Position numbers and translations under genes: made by a program. Shown piece after piece: positions 26,369 through 34,311 of a stretch of 54,827 nt of DNA (within the stretch, counting starts at the first letter, position 1; each line of letters opens with the position of its first letter). Below the pieces are notes generated by a model. It saw only the letters and a program-made list of their open reading frames with translations. It searched no databases and was not told where the DNA came from. Source of the stretch: Candidatus Bacteroides pullicola (GTDB lineage Bacteria > Bacteroidota > Bacteroidia > Bacteroidales > Bacteroidaceae); assembly GCA_019115825.1 (NCBI GenBank), contig DXCV01000012.1, positions 1 to 54,827 of the forward strand, in the 5' to 3' direction.

Positions 26369-26953
26369 ATGAAGACAAAGAAGTTATTGGGTTTGTTGCT
26401 GCTGCTGGTCGGTGCATTGGGCTTCAGCGGCTGTAGTGACGAGGATGACGGCTATCATCATTCGGTACCGGGAGGAGGAGAGGCCATGCGGGCAAATACC
26501 GTGCATTTCTATTATGTCAATGAATCGGGAGGCAGTCTGATTGACAAATCCCTGCCGGCAACCTATCCGGTGCCGTGTGCCGATAAGGAGGCACAGATCC
26601 CGGTGCCGGAAGTGGATGAGTATGGCTATTATTATCCATTAGCTTGGACGGCATGTCAGATTCTGGTGGATGAAGCCGGGACGCCCTTTTTCTCTTGTTA
26701 CTTCCCGATAGATCAGAGTACGGACACCTATTCTTTTTATGTTTATTCCAACGGCTCTTTCGACCGGTTTGATTTGAAGTATGGGTACACGAATGATGCC
26801 CTTGGAGGAGATGGCTGGTATGCCCATGTATTGTCTTTGAAGATAAACGGGCAGCACGTGTATTCGGACGAGGAAGAGCGGAAGGCGGACACTTATTGCA
26901 AGGTGTATTTGCAGAAGGCCGGCGAAGATACCCGCGTGTGGAGCGAATATTGA
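26369..26953 (+). CDS. Hypothetical lipoprotein
   Basis: A 194-residue protein with a lipoprotein signal peptide (LLLLLVGALGFSGC, Cys22) followed by an acidic stretch SDEDDGYHH. The rest is rich in Tyr, Asp and aromatic beta-type segments. No family was recognised. Its start is loosely like NigD-type lipoproteins, but the body does not match the neighbour at 21751. It has its own promoter and a bidirectional terminator, so it is monocistronic. Confidence 0.8.
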   Translation: MKTKKLLGLLLLLVGALGFSGCSDEDDGYHHSVPGGGEAMRANTVHFYYVNESGGSLIDKSLPATYPVPCADKEAQIPVPEVDEYGYYYPLAWTACQILVDEAGTPFFSCYFPIDQSTDTYSFYVYSNGSFDRFDLKYGYTNDALGGDGWYAHVLSLKINGQHVYSDEEERKADTYCKVYLQKAGEDTRVWSEY

Positions 26954-26984
26954 GCCGTGAGGCTTGACTGACAGATAAAAAGAT

Positions 26985-27021
26985 GCCCCTGTGGATGGTT
27001 GGTCCGCAGGGGCGTTCTTTT
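26985..27021. terminator. Bidirectional terminator
   Basis: GCCCCTG (26985-26991) pairs with CAGGGGC (27007-27013). T runs follow on the plus strand (TTCTTTTTTT) and on the minus strand (ATCTTTTTATC). It ends the lipoprotein gene and the convergent acyl-CoA ligase gene. Confidence 0.85.
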
Positions 27022-27022
27022 T

Positions 27023-28678
27023 TTATTTCTGGTCGTTCTGCCGTATCTCCACGCGGCGTATCTTGCCGCTGATGGTCTTGGGCAGCTCGTCCACGAACTC
27101 GATGACGCGCGGATACTTGTAGGGGGCGGTCACCTTCTTCACGTGGTTCTGCAATTCCTTGACCAGCGCGTCGCCCGCCTTGTCCTTGTAGGCTTTGGAG
27201 AGGACGATGGTGGCCTTCACCACTTGTCCGCGGATTTCGTCGGGCACGCCGGTGATGGCACATTCCACCACGGCAGGGTGGGTCATCAGGGCACTCTCCA
27301 CCTCGAACGGGCCGATGCGGTAGCCCGAGCTCTTGATGACATCGTCGGCACGACCCACGAACCACAAGTAGCCGTCCTCGTCCTTCCACGCCACGTCGCC
27401 CGTGTAGTAGATGCCGTCGTGCCACGCCTCGCGGGTACGCTCCGGGTCGCGGTAGTATTCCTTGAAGAGACCCAGGGGCTTGCCCTTGCTGGTGCGGATG
27501 ACGATTTGTCCCTGCTCACCGGCTTCGACGGAGCGGCCTTCGTTGTCTATCAAGTCCACGTCATATTGCGGGTTGGGCAGGCCCATGCTGCCGGGCTTCG
27601 GCTCCATCCACGGCATGGTGGCCACGGTGAGGGTGGTCTCCGTCTGTCCGAAGCCCTCCATCAGGCGGAGGCCCGTCAGCTTCTTGAAGGTGTCGAACAC
27701 GGCGGGGTTCAACGCCTCGCCGGCGATGGTGCAGTATTGTAGGTGGCTGAGGTCGTACTTCGTCAAGTCCTCGTGGATGAGGAAGCGGAAGATGGTGGGC
27801 GGGGCGCAGAGCGACGTGACGTGATAGTCTTGTATCATCTGCAGGATGTGCGCCGGGGTGAACTTCTCGTGGTCGTAGACAAAGACCGTGGCACCGGCTA
27901 TCCATTGGCCGTACAGCTTGCCCCAGACGGCCTTGCCCCAGCCGGTGTCGGCAATGGTGAGGTGGAGGCTGTCGCGGTGCAGGTTGTGCCAGAAGCAGCC
28001 CGTGACGATGTGTCCCAAGGGGTAGGTGAAGTCGTGGGCTACCATCTTGGGCTCGCCCGTGGTGCCGCTGGTGAAGTACATCAGCGAGATGTCGTCGTTG
28101 GTGTTGGGGTGCTCTGGCTTCGTGAAGGGGGCGGCGTGTCCGATGCCTTCGTGGAAGTCTTCGTAGCCTTCGGGCACCTCGGGACCTACGCTGACCACGG
28201 TCTTCACGCTGGGCGACTCGGGCAGGGCGGCAGTGATGTGGTCGGTGATGACCGTCTCGCCGGCGCAGACTATCATCTTGATGTCCGCGGCGTTGCAACG
28301 ATAGACGATGTCCTTCTTCGTCAGCAGGTGGGTGGCGGGGATGACCGTCGCGCCCAGCTTGTGGAGGGCAATGATGCTGAACCAGAACTCGTAGCGGCGC
28401 TTCAGGATGAGCATCACCATGTCGCCGCGCCCGATGCCGAGGCTCTGAAAGTAGGCGGCCGTCATGTCGGTGTATCGCTTCATGTCGGCGAAGGTGAAGC
28501 GTCGGCAGCAGCCCTTGTCGTTGGTCCACAGCAGAGCCAGCTTGTCGGGCTCTTCGGCAGCCCAGGCGTCCACGACGTCATAGCCGAAGTTGAAGTTCTC
28601 CGGCACACGGATGTGCAGGTTTTGTTTGAAGTCCTCTTGGGATGTAAATGTGGTTTGTGTGAGAAATCTTTCTAACAT
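27023..28678 (-). CDS. AMP-binding acyl-CoA ligase (medium-chain/ACSM type)
   Basis: A 551-residue member of the ANL superfamily that activates a carboxylic acid as acyl-AMP and then forms acyl-CoA. Motifs in order: P-loop-like [16 protein letters not shown] (A3), [10 protein letters not shown] (A5), [42 protein letters not shown] A7/A8 region, and the catalytic Lys near the C-terminus in [11 protein letters not shown]. The absence of an acetyl-CoA-synthetase N-terminal extension and the [15 protein letters not shown] start fit the ACSM-like group; the acid is not known. It follows the XRE-cupin regulator, its likely partner. Confidence 0.93.
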   Translation of the reverse strand: MLERFLTQTTFTSQEDFKQNLHIRVPENFNFGYDVVDAWAAEEPDKLALLWTNDKGCCRRFTFADMKRYTDMTAAYFQSLGIGRGDMVMLILKRRYEFWFSIIALHKLGATVIPATHLLTKKDIVYRCNAADIKMIVCAGETVITDHITAALPESPSVKTVVSVGPEVPEGYEDFHEGIGHAAPFTKPEHPNTNDDISLMYFTSGTTGEPKMVAHDFTYPLGHIVTGCFWHNLHRDSLHLTIADTGWGKAVWGKLYGQWIAGATVFVYDHEKFTPAHILQMIQDYHVTSLCAPPTIFRFLIHEDLTKYDLSHLQYCTIAGEALNPAVFDTFKKLTGLRLMEGFGQTETTLTVATMPWMEPKPGSMGLPNPQYDVDLIDNEGRSVEAGEQGQIVIRTSKGKPLGLFKEYYRDPERTREAWHDGIYYTGDVAWKDEDGYLWFVGRADDVIKSSGYRIGPFEVESALMTHPAVVECAITGVPDEIRGQVVKATIVLSKAYKDKAGDALVKELQNHVKKVTAPYKYPRVIEFVDELPKTISGKIRRVEIRQNDQK

Positions 28679-28689
28679 AATATAATGTA

Positions 28690-28779
28690 ATGAAGAATTA
28701 AGAATGAAGAATGAAGAATTGTATGCGAATGAGCCGTTGCCTCTCTCATTCTTAGTTCCTCATTCTTCATCCTTCATTT
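28690..28779. repeat. Inverted repeat, AATGAAGAAT-type family, copy 1
   Basis: The left arm (about 28690-28720) is built of AAGAATG/AAGAATT heptamers and is mirrored by the right arm (about 28747-28779) made of CATTCTT units; the loop is about 26 bp. It fills the whole space between the acyl-CoA ligase and the XRE-cupin gene, both on the minus strand. Confidence 0.8.
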
Positions 28780-29326
28780 ATAATATGATGGCCAGGAAGC
28801 GCACGGTCTTTCCGTCCAATGCCTTCATGCCGTGGGGCAACTTGGAGTTGAAGTAGATGCTGTCGCCCGGGTTCAGGGTCAGTTCCTTGCCGCCGACGCT
28901 GAGGAGCAGGCGGCCTTCCATGACGAGGTTGAATTCCTGTCCGTCGTGGGTGTTGTAGTGCATGGGGCGTTCGCCCGGCTCCACGGTGACGATGAAGGGG
29001 TCGGCTTTGCGGTCGCGGAATCCGGCGGCCAGGGCCTGGTACTTGTACACCTTGGTGCGCTCCACGCTGACGCCGCATCCGGCACGGGTCACGAAGTAGG
29101 TACTCATCTTGGGTTCTTCGCCAAACATCAGGGCATCCAGGGCGATGCCATACTGTCGGGCAATCTGCTGGAGCATGCTGACGGAGATGTCGTGCTCGCC
29201 ACTCTCGGCGCGTTCGTACTCGGCTTGGTCTATGCCGCAGTCGCGGGCCACTTCGGCCGTGGTCAGCTCCATGGCGTCGCGCAGGCCACGGAGGCGTTCG
29301 GCTATTTGTCTGATTTGTTCGTCCAC
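28778..29326 (-). CDS. XRE-family HTH regulator with C-terminal cupin domain
   Basis: A 182-residue regulator. Residues about 8-62 are an XRE helix-turn-helix (LRDAMELTTAEVARDCGIDQAEYERAESGEHDISVSMLQQIARQY). Residues about 105-180 are a cupin_2 sensor (VEPGERPMHYNTHDGQEFNLVMEGRLLLSVGGKELTLNPGDSIYFNSKLPHGM-type), with the His and Glu positions of a metal-binding cupin. It is transcribed towards the acyl-CoA ligase and probably controls it. Confidence 0.92.
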   Translation of the reverse strand: MDEQIRQIAERLRGLRDAMELTTAEVARDCGIDQAEYERAESGEHDISVSMLQQIARQYGIALDALMFGEEPKMSTYFVTRAGCGVSVERTKVYKYQALAAGFRDRKADPFIVTVEPGERPMHYNTHDGQEFNLVMEGRLLLSVGGKELTLNPGDSIYFNSKLPHGMKALDGKTVRFLAIIL

Positions 29327-29331
29327 GTTAT

Positions 29332-29364
29332 TTAATGGTTAATGGTTAATGATTAATGGTTAAT
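29332..29364. repeat. Short tandem repeat TTAATGG, 7-bp period
   Basis: About four and a half copies of TTAATGG/TTAATGA lie between the proC stop and the XRE-cupin start. It is low-complexity and AT-rich, in the 7-bp register that the AATGAAGAAT-type arms also show. Confidence 0.75.
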
Positions 29365-29365
29365 A

Positions 29366-30163
29366 TCAAATGCTGGCTTTTATCGCCTTAATTATCGCGC
29401 TCGTGAATCCGCTGTGCTCCAACTCGTTGATTCCCTTTATCGTATATCCGCCCGGCGTGCATACCTTCTCGATCTCCGTGGCGGGATGTGCGTCGGGATT
29501 GTCCTGCAGGAGGGCGGCGGCGCCCAGCACGCATTGCGTCACCATCCGGCGGGCGTCCTGCGGCTTGAGACCCAGTTCGATGCCGGCCTGGGTGGCGGCT
29601 TGGATGTACTTCATCACGTAGGCCGTGCCGCACGAGGCCAGGGCGGTGGCGGCGTTCAGCAGTTCTTCGGGCACCCACATCGCAGGGCCGAGGGGGGCGA
29701 GGAGGTCCAGCATCAGTTGCCGCTGCTTGGGGTTGGCGGCGAGGCTGGAGACGAGCGTCATGCTCTGTCCGATGGCCGCGGCGGTGTTGGGCACGATGCG
29801 GAAGAAGATGGTGTCGGGCACGTTGCCTTGCGGGCAGATCGTGGAGAGGTAGTCGAGGATGCTGTTGATGCCTCGCCCGGCCACGACCGAAGCCACTATC
29901 AGTCCGTTGCGCAGGGGAAGTTCCCTCAGCACGTCTTCCAGTACCTTGGGCTTGACGGCCAGGAAGACGATGTCGGCGTCGCCGGCGGCCTTGACGTTGG
30001 AGGTGGTGACGTTCAGTCCCGGGATTTCCGCCTGCAGGGCATCGAGTTTGCCCGTCGAGGGGTTGGAAACGGTGATGTCTTCCGGCTGCACCAGGTTACC
30101 CTTGGCCAGCCCGCGGGCGATGGCGCTGCCCATGTTGCCCGCTCCGATGATGGCTATTCTCAT
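29366..30163 (-). CDS. proC: Pyrroline-5-carboxylate reductase
   Basis: Last step of proline synthesis, reducing pyrroline-5-carboxylate with NAD(P)H. The 265-residue protein starts with the Rossmann motif IAIIGAGNMGSAIARGL. It has VFLAVKPKVLEDVL and ends with the dimer/active-site region ALASCGTAYVMKYIQAATQAGIELGL, then EKVCTPGGYTIKGINELEHSGF, the P5CR signature. It is in line with the arginine genes upstream on the same strand but separated from them by an accessory segment. Confidence 0.96.
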   Translation of the reverse strand: MRIAIIGAGNMGSAIARGLAKGNLVQPEDITVSNPSTGKLDALQAEIPGLNVTTSNVKAAGDADIVFLAVKPKVLEDVLRELPLRNGLIVASVVAGRGINSILDYLSTICPQGNVPDTIFFRIVPNTAAAIGQSMTLVSSLAANPKQRQLMLDLLAPLGPAMWVPEELLNAATALASCGTAYVMKYIQAATQAGIELGLKPQDARRMVTQCVLGAAALLQDNPDAHPATEIEKVCTPGGYTIKGINELEHSGFTSAIIKAIKASI

Positions 30164-30189
30164 ACGTGTCTTTGCTTAGGGTTATGCCG

Positions 30190-30197
30190 CAAAAGTA
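30190..30197 (-). promoter_or_regulatory. -7 box of proC
   Basis: TACTTTTG on the minus strand, 26 bp upstream of the proC ATG. It shows that proC can be transcribed without the arginine genes. Confidence 0.6.
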
Positions 30198-30240
30198 CGC
30201 CTTTCTGTTTGAAAATGCAAGGAATGTGCGACGGATTGTG

Positions 30241-30248
30241 TATATTTG
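30241..30248 (+). promoter_or_regulatory. -7 box of the DUF6078 gene
   Basis: TATATTTG lies 20 bp upstream of the ATG at 30269, divergent from the proC box. Confidence 0.6.
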
Positions 30249-30268
30249 TCAGCAAAAACCGGAGATTT

Positions 30269-30715
30269 ATGGAAGAAACATTTGATTACAGCTTGGTTCC
30301 GCACGACTTCGTGCATTGTTTTAACGCGCAGTGTCCCCGGGCTGGGGAGTGCCTGCGGCAGTTGGTGGCGCGTCATGCGTCGGCCGATGTGCCCCGTCTG
30401 CACGTGGTCAATCCGTTGGCCTATCCGCAGGAGGGCGGCGCGTGTGCCCAGTTTCAGCCGATGGTGCCCATTCGGGTAGGTTGGGGATTGCGCAACGCGC
30501 TCGACCGTTTGCCGCATAAGGAGGCCGAGGCCATGAGCAAACGTCTGCACCGGCTTTACTCGCGCATCACGCTCTACCGCATCATGCACCACGAGCGGCC
30601 CATCCTCCCCGAAGAGCAAGGCCCTATCGTGAAAGCTTTCAAAGCCTTGGGTGTGCCCTACGAGCAGGTGTTCGACCGCATCCAAGTGCGTTACGATTGG
30701 AATGCCCGTCCGTAG
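30269..30715 (+). CDS. DUF6078 family protein
   Basis: A 148-residue cytoplasmic protein of unknown function. The start FDYSLVPHDFVHCFNAQCPRAGECLR, with four spaced Cys/His residues, and the later LHRLYSRITLYRIMHHERPILPEEQ resemble a family common in Bacteroidales that I believe is DUF6078. The Cys pattern might bind a metal. The same frame is open far upstream, but that part is antisense to proC and includes the promoter. It may be part of the accessory insertion between argD and proC. Confidence 0.75.
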   Translation: MEETFDYSLVPHDFVHCFNAQCPRAGECLRQLVARHASADVPRLHVVNPLAYPQEGGACAQFQPMVPIRVGWGLRNALDRLPHKEAEAMSKRLHRLYSRITLYRIMHHERPILPEEQGPIVKAFKALGVPYEQVFDRIQVRYDWNARP

Positions 30716-30724
30716 GCACGCCGC

Positions 30725-30809
30725 GTTACAATACGGATGTAACGCTGTTACAGTAGCCTTGTAACGGCGTTACAGTACGGGTGTAACGGCGTTACATCGG
30801 CAATGTAAC
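30725..30809. repeat. Tandem palindromic array, 22-bp period (GTTACA-N7-TGTAAC unit)
   Basis: Four hairpin units start at 30725, 30747, 30769 and 30791, exactly 22 bp apart. Each is GTTACA, seven variable bases, then TGTAAC or TTGTAAC, with 3-bp linkers (GCT, GGC, GGC). The arms are constant and the centres vary. The array starts 10 bp after the DUF6078 stop. Confidence 0.95.
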
Positions 30810-30815
30810 GAATGA

Positions 30816-30851
30816 CGGGGATACTCCTGCTCTTTAGCAAAAGTATCCCCG
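30816..30851. other. Strong hairpin between convergent genes
   Basis: CGGGGATACT (30816-30825) pairs perfectly with AGTATCCCCG (30842-30851), and the loop holds a further TGCT/AGCA pairing. No U tract follows on either strand, so it is not a textbook intrinsic terminator. It separates the DUF6078 gene and the outer-membrane protein gene. Confidence 0.7.
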
Positions 30852-30874
30852 CTTGTCAGTATAGCTTGTTGTGC

Positions 30875-31597
30875 TCAGAAATCCAAACCAAGTTTGATGC
30901 TGAAACCTCCTATATTTTCAGAACTTGACCCATAATAGCTTCCGTAGCCATACCAATCTACAGATAATTTTTGCATGGTATAGCCGATTCCGATATTAAG
31001 TGCTGTTTTGCTAAAACCAAAACGGCAGCCAACAGTGGGCGACATGTAGAAACCGGTTCCGTCATATACGGTATAGCCGATTCTGAAATCCACATAAGGT
31101 GTAACCCAGTTGTTCAGAATATCTGTGCGAAAGTCTGCGAAAACAGGAATTTCCACCAACTCGGCATCGTGGTAATAATTGACTCCCACGCCCAATCCGG
31201 CATAGAAATAGGGATTAAATTGGTAACCATGCGATGTGGCAAACTCAACCCGGTTTGTTCCGCTCCATCCTCCGGTGCCGATGGTGTAGCCAAGATCTGC
31301 GAAACCACGGTAACCGCGTTGTGCGCCATTGCCATTCAACCCTGATGAATATTGCTTGCCATATCTTTGGTATGTAGCTTGTTCTTTGGTGATTTTTTCC
31401 ACTTCATCCATTTCGTAAGCAAAGATGCTGCCATCGTTGGTTTGTATTTTGAGTGACTTTCCTGGTATCTGTTCGATAATCATTCCTCTGATGACACTGC
31501 CATTTTTCAGATAAACTACTTCTTGCATTTCTTGGGCCATGCAAAAAGCAAAACTCCCAAAAACAAGGAGCATAAATAACCAAATCTTTTTCATCAT
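30875..31597 (-). CDS. Putative outer-membrane beta-barrel protein
   Basis: A 240-residue protein with a signal peptide (KKIWLFMLLVFGSFAFCMAQ). Residues about 25-70 look like a small beta domain seen in Bacteroidetes exported proteins (VVYLKNGSVIRGMIIEQIPGKSLKIQTNDGSIFAYEMDEVEKI-type). From about residue 95 alternating aromatic/glycine strands run to a C-terminal Phe (GGFSIKLGLDF), as in an eight-strand-type porin fold. Ligand unknown. Monocistronic. Its GC content is lower than its neighbours', which fits acquired DNA. Confidence 0.8.
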   Translation of the reverse strand: MMKKIWLFMLLVFGSFAFCMAQEMQEVVYLKNGSVIRGMIIEQIPGKSLKIQTNDGSIFAYEMDEVEKITKEQATYQRYGKQYSSGLNGNGAQRGYRGFADLGYTIGTGGWSGTNRVEFATSHGYQFNPYFYAGLGVGVNYYHDAELVEIPVFADFRTDILNNWVTPYVDFRIGYTVYDGTGFYMSPTVGCRFGFSKTALNIGIGYTMQKLSVDWYGYGSYYGSSSENIGGFSIKLGLDF

Positions 31598-31627
31598 AAG
31601 TGTTTTTTAGTAGTTAATTAATGTCCG

Positions 31628-31635
31628 CAAAGGTA
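31628..31635 (-). promoter_or_regulatory. -7 box of the outer-membrane protein gene
   Basis: TACCTTTG on the minus strand, about 30 bp upstream of the ATG; no clear -33 element. Confidence 0.6.
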
Positions 31636-31720
31636 GGAGAAAATGATTTGCAGGAGCGTGTGTTTGTGTAGTAGGAATTAGTGCTTTTGTGTCGTGTCGT
31701 TTTATACAATGAAGTTGTTT

Positions 31721-31951
31721 TTATTCTTCTTCAATGTCATCCGCAATATCCTTCAGGAAATTGTGATGCAGTATGCGTGAGATGCGGATAAGTAATTGCA
31801 GGTCGATGTTTTCACGCAGAAAGATGTTGTAAATGTTTGTGCGGTGGCAGGATAGTTTTCTTGCCAGCCAAGTTACGGAACGTTCTTGTCGTTCCAATTC
31901 CTCTTTGATGCGTTGACCGATGGCTTCCATGGGGTATGTGTTTATGCGCAA
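31721..31951 (-). CDS. Small helix-turn-helix DNA-binding protein
   Basis: A 76-residue protein consisting of one XRE/Cro-type HTH (GQRIKEELERQERSVTWLARKLSCHRTNIYNIFLRENIDLQLLIRISRILHHNF) and an acidic tail. An alternative start at 31930 (MEAIGQ) removes seven residues. AT-rich and alone on the minus strand. No promoter box lies close upstream; the nearest, at 32233, would give a leader of about 280 bases that includes the long palindrome. Confidence 0.78.
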   Translation of the reverse strand: MRINTYPMEAIGQRIKEELERQERSVTWLARKLSCHRTNIYNIFLRENIDLQLLIRISRILHHNFLKDIADDIEEE

Positions 31952-32002
31952 AAAGCGCAGGTTCTACATTTGCTTATCCCAAGGTTAGGCCTTCGCATTG
32001 CC

Positions 32003-32137
32003 CGTCAATAAAGATAAGCAACGTAGCACCCACGCCGTATGAGATACACAAACCTTTTCCCTCCCCAAAACGGGAGGGAAAGGTCGAAAAAACACATACA
32101 TAGTGGACGCTTCCGTTGCCTTTATCTTTTTATTGAC
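32003..32137. repeat. Long imperfect palindrome
   Basis: The left side (from GTCAATAAAGATAAGCAACG at 32004) and the right side read backwards (GTCAATAAAAAGATAAAGG, then CAACGGAAGC) can be aligned over about 60 bp. They meet in a central hairpin of CCTTTTCCCTCCC and GGGAGGGAAAGG around 32067. Transcribed RNA would fold into one long interrupted stem. It lies in a 400-bp gene-free stretch (31952-32351) between the small HTH gene and the toxin gene. Confidence 0.75.
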
Positions 32138-32232
32138 TAAAGTTGCGAAGTTTAACCTTGAAAGATAAAGTACGTAAACGTCTCTGTCAAAAAATCTTCC
32201 AGTCCCTTCTATGAAGTTGTTGAAAGACGCTG

Positions 32233-32240
32233 CAAAGATA
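32233..32240 (-). promoter_or_regulatory. -7 box reading into the long palindrome
   Basis: TATCTTTG on the minus strand. Transcription from here would pass through the palindrome at 32003-32137 and reach the small HTH gene at 31951. Confidence 0.5.
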
Positions 32241-32271
32241 CAGTTATATTTTAGAACCAAGAACAATAGTC

Positions 32272-32322
32272 TTGGAAAAAACAAAAAGCCCCGCCTCCCG
32301 AGACCGGCTCGGAGGGTGGGGC
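32272..32322 (-). terminator. Terminator of the toxin-antitoxin operon
   Basis: On the minus strand GCCCCACCCTCCGAG pairs with CTCGGGAGGCGGGGC (a few mismatches) and is followed by TTTTTGTTTTTT. It lies about 30 bp after the toxin stop. Confidence 0.8.
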
Positions 32323-32351
32323 ATCTTCATACAATGCTGATTATTAAACGT

Positions 32352-32675
32352 CTAAATCTTAGCAGAAAGCTGGCTTCCCATAGCTTGGGGATTTCGGCTG
32401 GTGTGCCAGAAGAGATGTATTCTTATTGTGTCATCCGCCACGGAATAGATGATTTTGTAGGGCTTGACCAGCAGGTATCTGTACTCATGCTCGTTGGTGG
32501 TCAACTCTTGTTCCACACTTCCTATCAGTGGGGTTTGCTTCAGCGAGGCAATGGCTTGGCGGATGGCTTCCTTGAACCTTAGGGCTGTGTTGGGTCCGAA
32601 GTGTTCTTTGCCATAGCGGTATATTTCTCCGATTTGGCGTCGTGCCTGGGTGTCGTAAATGATTCTCCGGCTCAT
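32352..32675 (-). CDS. RelE/ParE-family toxin
   Basis: A 107-residue toxin of the RelE/ParE superfamily. The order is typical: an N-terminal strand and long helix (YDTQARRQIGEIYRYGKEHFGPNTALRFKEAIRQAIASL), then the beta-sheet with YRYLLVKPYKIIYSVADDTIRIHLFWHTSRNP, close to ParE signatures. ParE types poison gyrase and RelE types cut mRNA; which applies is not decided. The start overlaps the antitoxin stop by 4 bp (ATGA). Confidence 0.9.
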   Translation of the reverse strand: MSRRIIYDTQARRQIGEIYRYGKEHFGPNTALRFKEAIRQAIASLKQTPLIGSVEQELTTNEHEYRYLLVKPYKIIYSVADDTIRIHLFWHTSRNPQAMGSQLSAKI

Positions 32676-32920
32676 TGCAATGTGCGATAGAAGTCCTCCA
32701 TCTCTTCTTCCGTAACATATTCGCCATTGGCCAAACGCTTTTCCGAGGCTTCCAGCCAGGCTTTGGCTTCATCAACGGTCATTTGTCCCGGCAGGTCTTG
32801 CGATTCTTGGCGGGCAGATTCTATCAGTTTCCCGGCCAGCCATGTCTTGTTGTCCGCAGTCAGCGGGAGTGATTGCAGGAAATCAAACAGGGCGTTCAAT
32901 GAGATACTCGTATTCATCAT
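32672..32920 (-). CDS. Antitoxin of the RelE/ParE module
   Basis: An 82-residue acidic protein encoded just upstream of the toxin, with a 4-bp overlap. The N-terminal helical part (SISLNALFDFLQSLPLTADNKTWLAGKLIE) and the C-terminal VDEAKAWLEASEKRLANGEYVTEEEMEDFYRTL look like an addiction-module antitoxin whose C-terminal tail wraps the toxin. The family was not identified more closely. Confidence 0.82.
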   Translation of the reverse strand: MMNTSISLNALFDFLQSLPLTADNKTWLAGKLIESARQESQDLPGQMTVDEAKAWLEASEKRLANGEYVTEEEMEDFYRTLQ

Positions 32921-32948
32921 GTCAGTTCAATTAATATGTAAGACGGGA

Positions 32949-32956
32949 CAAAGTTA
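32949..32956 (-). promoter_or_regulatory. -7 box of the toxin-antitoxin operon
   Basis: TAACTTTG on the minus strand, 28 bp upstream of the antitoxin ATG. Confidence 0.55.
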
Positions 32957-32966
32957 AGGATTATAA

Positions 32967-33034
32967 TTGAAAATGAAGAATCTGCTGGCATCCGGCATCG
33001 GTCCCTGCAGGATTCTCCATTCTTCGTTTTTAGT
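32967..33034. repeat. Inverted repeat, AATGAAGAAT-type family, copy 2
   Basis: ATTGAAAATGAAGAATCTGC and its mirror GCAGGATTCTCCATTCTTCG form a hairpin between argD and the toxin-antitoxin operon. The right arm runs just into the argD stop codon. Confidence 0.7.
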
Positions 33035-34157
33035 TCTCCATCACCTTCGCGAACCGTTCGAGGAACAAGTCCGCCTCGTCCATCGTGAGGCAGAGCGGGG
33101 GCAGCAGGCGGATGACGTTCGTGCCGCTGACGCCGGTGAACACCTTCTGCTCGTGCAGCAGGCGGCTGCGCAGTTCCTTGATGGGCTGCTCGAACTCCAT
33201 GCCTATCATCAGGCCCCGGCCGCGCACTTCCTTTATCTGCGGCAGCTTCTTCAGTTCGTCCAGCAGGTGGGCGCCGACAGCCTTTGCATTCTCAATGAGA
33301 CCCTCGCCTTCGATGACGTCCAGCACCGCCAGGGCTGCCGCGCACGCCAGGTGGTTGCCGCCGAAGGTGGTGCCCAGTTGTCCGTAGACGGGCTTGAACT
33401 CGGGGCTGATGAGCACGGCGCCCATGGGGAAGCCGTTGCCGATGCCCTTGGCCACGGTAATCATGTCCGGGCGGATGCCGGCGTGTTGGTGGGCGAAGAA
33501 CTTGCCGCTGCGGCCGTATCCGCTTTGGATTTCATCGAGGATGAGGACGGTGCCCGCCGCCGTGCACTCCTCCCGCAATGCTTGCATGAAGGCCGTGTCG
33601 GGCACCTGGATGCCGCCCACGCCCTGGATTCCTTCAATAATCACGGCGCAGACGTCGCCCTTGCGAAGCTCGGCGCGCATGGCTTCCGTGTCGTTCAGGG
33701 GCAGGTAGGTGACGTGTCCGCAGGCGTTGACCGGAGCGATGATTTTCGGATTGTCCGTCACCTCCACGGCCAGGGATGTGCGTCCATGGAAGGCCTTGGC
33801 GAAGCTGACGATGCGTGTCCGCCCGTTGTGGAAGGAGGCCAACTTCAGCGCGTTCTCGTTGGCTTCCGCGCCGCTGTTGATGAGGAACAACTGGTAGTCG
33901 CCGTAGCCGCAGACCTTGCCCAGGCGTCCGGCCAGTTCCACTTGCAGCTTGTTGATGACGGAGTTGGAGTAGAAGCCCAGCGTGGCCACTTGCTTGCTGA
34001 TCATCTCCACATAGTGCGGATGGGCGTGGCCGATGGAGATGACGGCATGGCCTCCGTAGAGGTCGAGGTATTCAGTGCCCTGTTCGTCCCATACGTGGCA
34101 GCCTTTGCCCCGCACGATGTTGATGTCGAATAAGGGATATACGTCAAAGAGTTTCAT
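33030..34157 (-). CDS. argD: Acetyl/succinylornithine aminotransferase
   Basis: A 375-residue class III PLP aminotransferase of arginine synthesis. GGHAVISIGHAHP and NSGAEANENALKLA bind PLP phosphate and substrate. D209 in LDEIQSGYGRSGKF contacts the pyridine nitrogen, and K237 in TVAKGIGNGFPMGA forms the Schiff base. In Bacteroides the intermediates are N-succinylated rather than N-acetylated (established for the pathway), so the physiological substrate here is probably N-succinylornithine. It lies 150 bp after argC, separated by an AATGAAGAAT-type element. Confidence 0.94.
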   Translation of the reverse strand: MKLFDVYPLFDINIVRGKGCHVWDEQGTEYLDLYGGHAVISIGHAHPHYVEMISKQVATLGFYSNSVINKLQVELAGRLGKVCGYGDYQLFLINSGAEANENALKLASFHNGRTRIVSFAKAFHGRTSLAVEVTDNPKIIAPVNACGHVTYLPLNDTEAMRAELRKGDVCAVIIEGIQGVGGIQVPDTAFMQALREECTAAGTVLILDEIQSGYGRSGKFFAHQHAGIRPDMITVAKGIGNGFPMGAVLISPEFKPVYGQLGTTFGGNHLACAAALAVLDVIEGEGLIENAKAVGAHLLDELKKLPQIKEVRGRGLMIGMEFEQPIKELRSRLLHEQKVFTGVSGTNVIRLLPPLCLTMDEADLFLERFAKVMEN

Positions 34158-34162
34158 ATTAA

Positions 34163-34311
34163 TAAAGAATTAAGAATTAAGAATGAAGAATGAAGAATCT
34201 CATTGTGCTTCTCCCTCTTCATTGGGTTAATTGATAACGTGAGGAATGGAGAACGAAGGATGAGGGAGGCCGGTACGGATTCTTCATTCTTCGTTCTTCA
34301 TTCTTCATTAA
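34163..34311. repeat. Inverted repeat, AATGAAGAAT-type family, copy 3
   Basis: The left arm (34163-34198) consists of AAGAATT/AAGAATG heptamers. The right arm (34279-34311) is the mirror TTCATTCTTCGTTCTTCATT. The loop of about 80 bp contains no gene. The element fills the argC-argD gap inside the operon. Confidence 0.82.

Noticed and set aside
29414..30268. Upstream extension of the DUF6078 frame to 433 residues
   Set aside because: The extra part is antisense to proC and includes the promoter box at 30241. The domain begins at the ATG at 30269.
31985..32284. 99-residue frame on the minus strand across the long palindrome
   Set aside because: The translation is irregular and the region is better explained as a structured repeat.
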